Assembly (NCBI RefSeq): GCF_030272615.1
Contig: NC_081414.1
Span: 812,795,069-812,859,068, forward strand
Direction: 5' to 3'
Length of the DNA: 64,000 nucleotides
Source of the DNA: Cryptomeria japonica
Lineage: Eukaryota > Streptophyta > Pinopsida > Cupressales > Cupressaceae
Under the pieces are notes generated by a model. It worked only from the letters and a program-made list of their open reading frames with translations. It made no database searches and had not been told where the DNA came from. The stretch's first letter is position 1. Every line of letters begins with the position of its first letter. Positions 57,311 through 64,000 of this stretch are shown one piece after another. A program made the position numbers and the translations under genes.

Positions 57311-58990
57311 ATGCCTAAGGTTTGGACAAAGCTGGAGAAAGGATTCATGGCGCATTTCATGGGAAAATTGGTAGACTATGATAAAGGCAAAGTAAACCCA
57401 GCAGTCACCAAAGTTACTGAAAACTGGATAAATGGTTCCTTCAAAATTCATGGTGTTAGGTTTAAGTTGGATGCGGACCTCATTTCGACGGTCACAGGTA
57501 TGCCCCATTTTGGTCTTAACTTCTTTAGAGAGCTAAAAGTGTCTAATAATGCAGTTAAGATTTTTCCGCTTAAAGAGAAGGAGAGAGCTAAATTAGGAAA
57601 AGCCACAGGGGTATTATGATGCTTCTAATATCAAGAAAATCTAGGGTTGTGTGCTTAATGCAATTACGGAATATATTACTGTGGAGGTTCATTTCACCAA
57701 GGTCCACACATACCATTTTGTGCTTTTAAATCACTTTAGACATGAGAAGAGGATTTATCTGCCCTATTACCTTTTCAGGTCTCTGTCGCGTTCTCTGAAT
57801 AAGCATAGCAAGAACCCTTCTTTGCCTGTGCTTCATTACGGCCTTATTTTGCTCATTTATGAGCATTGCAAGATTCTGGCTATCTAGGAAAACAAGAGGT
57901 TGTCAATGTCCCTGGGGAAAGGAAAGAGGAAGATTGAGGAAGGTGGGCCTAGCAAGGATGAGTTGACACAGAGCAAAAAGGGTAAAAAAGCCACTGTGGA
58001 GAAAATTCAAGAGGACATGGGTAAACAAAAGGATAAGGAGGTTGATTCTGAGGACATGGGAAAAGATGGAAGAAAAATGGAGACCGATGAGTCTGACGGA
58101 GAGGAGAGATGGAAAGAAGAGGAAGTGGGGGAAGAGGAAGGAGTTGAGGATGTTTATGATCAGAATAGCCCTACCCATAGTGTGAGTATAGGTAATGTTA
58201 ACAACCAGCCAATGGAGGAGTAAGACAATCAGATTGATAAGGAGGAAAGGGAAATGGAAACTGAGCAGGAGAAGGATAAGGAGAAAACAAGCAAGGTTCA
58301 GGATAAAGCTAGAGATGGGATTATTCGGGATAAACTCAAAAACCAGTCTGAGGCTCGAATGGGTTTTGATAGGTGGGTATATGAAAGAATCAAGAATCTG
58401 GAAAAAAATTGATAAGCAGTAGGAAGAGAAAGGAAATAAAGTTGAAAGGAACTAGGAGCAGTGGAAAAAGGGCATGGAGAAAAAAGTGGAGAAGATGGAA
58501 GCTCATATTAGTAAAATGGAGGAAGGAAAAACGACCATGAAATTTTTTTTGGTTATGATTCCAAATATCCTTACCTCTGTGACTAAGAATACAAAGGAAA
58601 TTGCCAAGTTCCTTGATGGCTCCAACACTTCCAAACCTGTTGTGGACCTAGATATTGATGAGGATGCTATTGAGGTAGGGACAGTGGAAAGTGCTCCTGG
58701 TGGTGCGGCAAAAAAAACTAGGGCGAGTATGAAAAAAGTTGCTTTGGCCTCTTCCAAGGAAATCCCTATGCTTAGGGATGATATTAAAGATTTACAAGGG
58801 ATTAGCAGAAATTTGGCTAATGCCCTTAAAACATTAAGTAATTTGTCTTTTGTCTTTTTTCTGTTATGGTTGGATGTTGCTAGTTTTGTTGGGCTTTTGT
58901 GTTGGTTTTTGCCCAGAACTGTGCTGGTTTTTTTGCAGAATGTCTTTTCTTGTTTCTTAATGCTTTTATCTTTTAATTATCTTTTGTAAA
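57311..58990 (+). pseudogene. decayed transposon-associated ORF with charged linker and coiled coil
   Basis: Segment 57311-57619 reads FKIHGVRFKLDADLISTVTG and MPHFGLNFFRELK, a pattern I recall from hypothetical proteins in plant repeats. A shift near 57605 leads to HTYHFVLLNHFRHEKRIYLP and SLPVLHYGLILLIYEHCKIL (TAG at 57885). A very acidic/basic linker follows (57900-58420, with a TAA near 58221), then a helical segment from 58474 (MEKKVEKMEAHISKMEEG) that ends in a hydrophobic tail translated from T-rich DNA. Order and style (globular, charged linker, coiled coil) match the U3 ORF of element 3, and LHYGLILLIYEHC can be laid against FYMTSYLFYTIVG there. A common family is only a suggestion. 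It may be ORF1 of a LINE or an orphan. Confidence 0.45.
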
Positions 58991-59790
58991 GGTTTTCGGG
59001 ATCCCTTCAAAACTTGTTTTTCCCATAATCAGAAATATCAATGGGAACAATAATACTAATAACACCTTTGTCATACACCTTTGACATCAATGACAAGATA
59101 ATTTTCAACAATCATCCATTTTTCATTAAAGGAAAAGCACAAAATGCTCCCTCGATGAATATCATGCCAAACTCTATAAAGGGCTCCTCATATGTGTAAT
59201 ATTTGTTTCCCTGAAACATACTCTTTCCAAAGAACTTTGCCATATTTTCTCCCCCTTTGACATTAATGGAAAAGAGGCACATGGTTCTTTGTGTTTAGTC
59301 ATCTCTCCTCCAAACTAATACAAATCATCACTATTGAAATTTGTACTTCTTTGCAAGACCACCAAGTCTTCTTGTGGTACGGAGTTAACTATCCCCCTCA
59401 CTTTGTACTTCATCTTAATTTAATTGGAGGTAAGTACCACTCACACCTTCTGCCGAAGATATTCAGATGTTTTCTTTGGAAGATATTTTGTAAAAATGTC
59501 AGTCATCTACTCATATGTCTCAGCGTCCTCCATCTTCACTTCCTTGTCTACAACCTTCTCTCTCAAAAAATGATAATTGATTGAAATTTAGTTTTTCCTT
59601 GAATGTGTTACTAGATTCTTTGAGATGTTTATCGCACTTGTATATTTACAAAGAATAGGAATGGGCTCATCAAACTCAATTTTCATCTCCTTCAATTTTT
59701 GTTTCATCTGTAGATCCTAAGTACAACAAGAAACTATTGTAACATACTTCAATTTTGTTGTAGACAAGGATATTGAATCCTTCTTTTTTC

Positions 59791-60012
59791 TCAACCATGA
59801 CACAACATTGTCACCAAGAAAGAAAGCTCTGCCACTGTACACTTTTGGTCATCAACACTTCCGACCCAATCTGCATTTCTATATGTTGTCAAACTGGAAT
59901 TCTTTCTCTTGGGATACCATAGACCAAAATTAAATGTAGCTTTTAGATACCTATATATTATTTTTACTATATTTACGTGATTGTCCTTTGGTTCTACTTG
60001 AAACCTTGCCAC
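59791..60012 (-). pseudogene. copia RNase H region
   Basis: Reads MARFQVEPKDNHVNIVKIIY and RYLKATFNFGLWYP, then NADWVGSVDDQKCT. This is the linker and RNase H part of copia pol. The usual DADWAG is NADWVG, so the first Asp is changed. The frame is lost after SFLVTMLCHG. Confidence 0.75.
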
Positions 60013-61202
60013 TATACCTACCGATCACATTGTATTGAATCTAGAAGTAGTCACATACAACAAGCTACCAATCATTAATATATATATAAGGTCTAATTTA
60101 TTGAAAAGGACTCATAAAATTTTCTCAATTTACACCTAGTAACCATATATGTACTAACTTATTTGCAATCTTTCATCTTAAACTTGTTCAACATATCTTT
60201 CATATAATAGGTTTGTGATATGAATATGCCTTTTTCTAATTGAGAGATTTGTAAACAAAGAAAGAATAATAATCCACCAAGCATTGACATATCAAATTAG
60301 TTTTGCATTCCATCCTTAAATTCCTTACAAATTTTATCACTACTCCCTCCAAAAATGATAGCATCAACATAAACAAAAATAATTAGCAATTGATCAACTT
60401 CCGTTTTGATGTATAGGTTACTATTAACACTCTCTCTCTTAAATCCTTGTTGTTGCAAATGCTTATCCAATATTGAGTACCATGCCCTAGGGGCTTGCTT
60501 GAGTCCATAGAGGGATTCTTCAACCTACATACAAAATCTGGATTTTTTGACAATTAAAAGTCTTTCAATTGGTCAAAATATACCTCTTCAAAAAAATTCA
60601 CTTGAAATCCATTTGATATACCATGAAGTTTTTGAATTATATTAATGCTAAAATCATTCTAATTGCCATCTTTCTACTAGAGAAAATGTCTCTTTAAAAT
60701 TAACTCCTTCCATTTGATAATAGCCCTTATATACAAGTTTGACCTTGTTTCTAATTACTTTTCCATCTTCATTCAATTTGTTTCTAAAGACCCATTTAGT
60801 ATTGAATACATTCTTGTCCTTAGTTTCAGAACAAGTTCTCTAGTCTCATTCTTCTCAATCTAATTTATCTCTTCCTCCATTACATCTAACAAACCCTTAT
60901 CTTTGCTAGCATCCATGAAATTACTTGGTTCAATCTTTGATAATAGAGAAAAGTGTACTTGTTCATTTTTCCTTTTCTAACCTCCTCCTAGTTTGAACTG
61001 TGTTATTTTTGTCTCTAATAATCTAAACTTGAAAGTGTCTTCTTCTAACATACTTAGGTTTTTGCAGTGGTATTCTCGTATTCACTTTAAGTGGAATCAT
61101 CATTGCTATGGAATGATCCATCACTATCATCTTCATCTAGAACTTCATTAGAGTGAAAAGGCTCATCAACACTCACATTATCACTTTTAGTTCAATCATT
61201 TG
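60013..61202 (-). pseudogene. copia reverse transcriptase, broken
   Basis: Minus-strand remnants include VEESLYGLKQAPRAWYSILD (near 60490-60550) and FVYVDAIIFGG (near 60345-60375). The active-site YVDD is YVDA, with the Ala codon at 60360-60362. Many stops are present. Confidence 0.7.
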
Positions 61203-61421
61203 TTACCTTTTGTTACAGCATCTATATGCCTTGCTTCTTATAGAATAATTGAAAAAAATACCTTCCTCATATTTTGAGTCAAACTTACCCAAATTATCTT
61301 CATCCTTTTTCATATAGCACTTACTTCCAAATTTCCTAAAATTTCTAACTGGTGTTGGTCTTCCTTTCCCCAATTCATATGGTGTCTTAATGGTTTTCAT
61401 TCTAATTTGTTCTATGTCCAT
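61203..61421 (-). pseudogene. copia integrase C-terminal part
   Basis: Reads KTIKTPYELGKGRPTPVRNF, FGSKCYMKKDEDNLGKFDSK and EGIFFNYSIRSKAYR, the usual copia integrase end with KTPYEL.KG and G.CY motifs. Confidence 0.75.
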
Positions 61422-61888
61422 AATATAGACTGTAGTTTAAATAGCTTCTCCCCAATATAAGTCAAGTATCTTGGCTTTTCTTAGCATTGTTCTTTACATC
61501 TCCGAAATTGTTATGTTCTTTCTTTCTACCACTTCATTTTATTGATGAGTCCTAGGGGTAGAGTATCGTCTCTATATTACATGCTTCTCATATAATTCTT
61601 CAAATTTATCAAATGTAAAATCTTTGCCTCATTCAGATCTTAAGTATTTCATATTCCCACCAATTTCATTCACTACCATAGCTTTGAATATTTTGATTTT
61701 CTCAAAAGCTTTTGATTTTTCCTTCTAAAAGGTAATCCATGTTGTTCTAGAAAAATCATTAATAAGCATCATAAACTACCTATTATAGGTTGTAGACTCT
61801 TTGTCCCCATTGGTTTTCATAGGTTTGTATGAACCAAATTTAGTGGTCTTGCAGTTGAATACTCCTTGGTTGGAAACTTGACTCTTGT

Positions 61889-62206
61889 CTACTTTCCTTC
61901 ATGACATGGCGTACAACTAGTAGAAGGAGGCATTATGATCTTAGGCATGTCTCTTACTGCTCCCCTTGAGCTGATCTTTAAAAGATCATTAAAATTGATG
62001 TGAACCACTTTTTTGTGGCATGACCAACTTTCTTCTCTTTGTGTTACAAAGCAATACATTCCATTGACTTCACTAAGATTATTGGCATCGCTCTTTGTCC
62101 TACTTCCTTCTACAACCAACTCACCAGTACTAACTTTTCTAATCTCACATATACTCACATTGAATGAAATACTATAACCTTTATCACACATCCAAATTAC
62201 ACTCAA
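61889..62206 (-). pseudogene. copia pre-integrase region
   Basis: Includes VNGMYCFVTQ and WSCHKKVVHINFNDLLKIS, corresponding to the H..LGH.N...L zinc region of copia GAG-pre-integrase, much altered. PPSTSCTPCHEGK follows, matching the C..C..GK end. Confidence 0.65.
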
Positions 62207-62224
62207 AAGATTATATTTTAGACC

Positions 62225-62452
62225 TTATACATATAGAACATCAGTTGTTTTAATTTTTCCACTATCAAGACTCAAAGTACCCTTATTGGTAATCTTTGTA
62301 ACTAAATCGTCAACAAATATTATTTCTCCACTAACAAAAAAATTAAAGTTCATGAAATTTCTTTTGTCTTCCATCATGTGATTTGAACATCCACTATTAA
62401 TTATCCACAAATTCTTCTGCTTTTGAGCATGAAGTGTGGTTTGTGCAACCAT
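62225..62452 (-). pseudogene. copia protease
   Basis: Reads LWIINSGCSNHMMEDKRNF where copia proteases have W..DSG.S.HM. The catalytic Asp is Asn. GKIKTTDVLYV closes the domain. Confidence 0.75.
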
Positions 62453-62543
62453 TGAGCTTATTTATCTGTCTTTCTTGCTTCTTTTTCCAAACCTTCTTAG
62501 TTTCATTTTTCTAATATATTGAACTATTTTCCTTTTTATCCGG

Positions 62544-64000
62544 TGTAGACATCTAAAATTAATTAAATTGATATTTAATTAATTTAAGCATTTTCACATA
62601 ATTAATTAATTTAATTATGTTGATCTCTTTTCTCTTAAGGTTAATAAATTTTAATTTAAATAATCTTATTACTATAGTCTAATAATTAATTTATTAGAAA
62701 TTAATTATTTCCCTATTCTTCTAAAGTCATCCCAGTCATTATTTCTTCTAAATCTCTATTAGTTAATTAATTTTAATTAACTAAACTAATTATGTGATTC
62801 CTACAAATCATTTTTTCTAATCCTATCATGTAGCCTAATTGATCACTCCCTAACCCCACTTATCATTTCCTCCAATTTTAAATTCCTCCACTCATTATCT
62901 CTCCTCATGTCACATCCTCCTAAATTTCTCACTTTCACTTTGATCCCCCATCAACCCACCTAATCACTCTTCCTAATCATTTGCACACCCCTAATCACCT
63001 TGATTAGGATGGGTCAACTCTTTTCCATAAATAACTTTTCAATCTCATCTTCTAAACCTTAAATTATACCAACTTTGTCCCTACCAAGGAATGTCAAATC
63101 TTTGCACATTCGCATGCCCCTCTTCCCAAGGAATTTTTAATTTATTTTCTCATTTAGTCTTCCCACACAATCTTCTATTTTGAAATTGTTAATTCCTCCT
63201 TCCTTCCCCAAAGGAATTTTTTATTCCTTTTCTCTTCCCAATGTACTTGGGGAACTCTTCCCCCATGTACTTTTAGGGTGTGAAGACAAGAAATGTCTTT
63301 ATGGCATATCTCTTGGATCCCACACCTTGTCCTCTCAATCCTCTCCCACCTTCTTTCAATCCTAGCCCTCCATTTCAAATTGATCTTGGCCCTCCATTTT
63401 GGCCTCCTCCAATCTATAAATTGGAGTCTCCTCCCTTCACAATTCATCCACAACTTGAGTAACCTTATGCAGCTAATTTGAGCCTTGAAATTATCAATTG
63501 CACCCTTGCAATGCCCAATTCATGTTTCACATAAGCCAAATCCACGTTCGCAAGAGACACTGCATGTATGTTGAGATGTTGTCATTGATGGAAACTCATA
63601 TCAAATTTTGTATCTGCAACTCATAATTTATTCATTGCGGAAGGTTGATTGAAGATTGATTGAGTTTAGTAAGGTCCGGTGAGAAGAATAGTGTATCCAA
63701 TAGGATGTTTAGTTTTGGTTGGCAGATTATTTTGGTTGTGTATTTCACATTGTCGATTTCAGATAAGGTTTGCGGATGTGTAATATATCTCATTATAGGA
63801 TTGTGGCCTCTGGTGATGAGTTTTGTGCAGATAGAAGATCGAGTAGACTAGTTATTGGTATGAATAGTGTATATTAGTAGTAACGTGTGATAATTCATTT
63901 TACGGATCTTTCGGATCAATTTTGATAAATGTTTGTGTGTTTGAGGATGATGAGCCGACATGTGGGAAGTGCGTGGACATTTTTTTTTTGTCCGCATATG
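62544..64000 (+). mobile_element. start of an LTR, truncated by window end
   Basis: TGTAGACATCTAAAATTAAT at 62544 looks like a plant LTR start, followed by AT-rich U3 with repeated TTAATTAATTT. CTATAAATTGGAG at about 63411-63424 is a TATA box of LTR type, giving a U3 of about 0.9 kb on the plus strand. It interrupts the copia element. The 3' end of the LTR is not seen, so solo LTR and full element cannot be told apart. Confidence 0.5.

Larger units (their letters stand above)
59000..62520 (-). mobile_element. degenerate Ty1/copia retrotransposon
   Basis: On the minus strand, protease, pre-integrase, integrase, RT and RNase H follow in copia order from 62452 down to 59791. They are broken by many stops and shifts. 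Minus-strand GTCAAAGGGGGAGA at 59249-59262 resembles the polypurine stretch near the 3' end of Sirevirus-like elements. LTRs were not identified, and the 5' end is cut by the LTR beginning at 62544. Confidence 0.75.

Overview
The window looks like an intergenic stretch of a large, repeat-rich plant nuclear genome. There is one clearly cellular gene, an intronless DYW-class pentatricopeptide-repeat (PPR) gene at 51153-53456 on the minus strand. Nearly everything else is transposable elements, their remnants, satellite-like palindromic repeats and polypurine/polypyrimidine tracts. A gymnosperm (conifer-like) source is my inference from the gene sparsity, the very long LTRs and the nesting; no sequence marker proves it.

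Layout. 1-1610: low-information, retroelement-like DNA. 1612-2725: CT tract, ATATGG palindromic repeats, GA tract. 2726-10571: complete non-autonomous LTR element (element 1, minus strand, 5-bp target-site duplication GAGAT) with one intact 1146-codon Gag-protease ORF and no RT or integrase. 10572-16555: GA/CT tracts, ATATGG repeats, a gypsy fragment, a foldback-like element built of 84-bp units, a second inverted-repeat cluster of 53-bp units, and about 1.4 kb of CT-rich DNA including a perfect (CT)n. 16556-44415: a giant Ty3/gypsy element (element 3, plus strand, Tat/Ogre-like primer site) with LTRs of about 6.4 kb. Element 2 (26864-35241, minus strand, TSD ATAGC), another non-autonomous LTR element, sits inside its RT gene. 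44416-50000: CT/GA tracts, AT-rich DNA, a possible copia-type non-autonomous element with a 34-bp tandem array, a 0.5-kb LTR palindrome, and a 104-bp tandem duplication. 51153-53456: PPR gene. 53460-57000: AT-rich DNA, short palindromes, degraded retroelement sequence. 57311-58990: decayed ORF of a transposon-associated type. 59000-62520: degenerate Ty1/copia element on the minus strand. 62544-64000: start of another LTR.

How the parts fit. Element 2 landed in element 3, and its LTR pair is visibly more alike than that of element 3, so the order of insertion is clear. Elements 1 and 2 have different LTRs and ORFs but the same 18-base primer site, spacer and polypurine tract, so they look like two families of one lineage that borrow enzymes in trans. 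Elements 1 and 3 both went into polypurine/polypyrimidine tracts. The most unusual object is the LTR of element 3. Its U3 part, upstream of the LTR TATA box, carries a coding region of about 1,050 codons with a coiled-coil-like C-terminus. It is present in both LTRs, and almost all stop codons are private to one copy, so it was nearly open when the element inserted. The same element has an RNase H domain with a full D-E-D-D set placed before RT, while the RNase H after RT has decayed.
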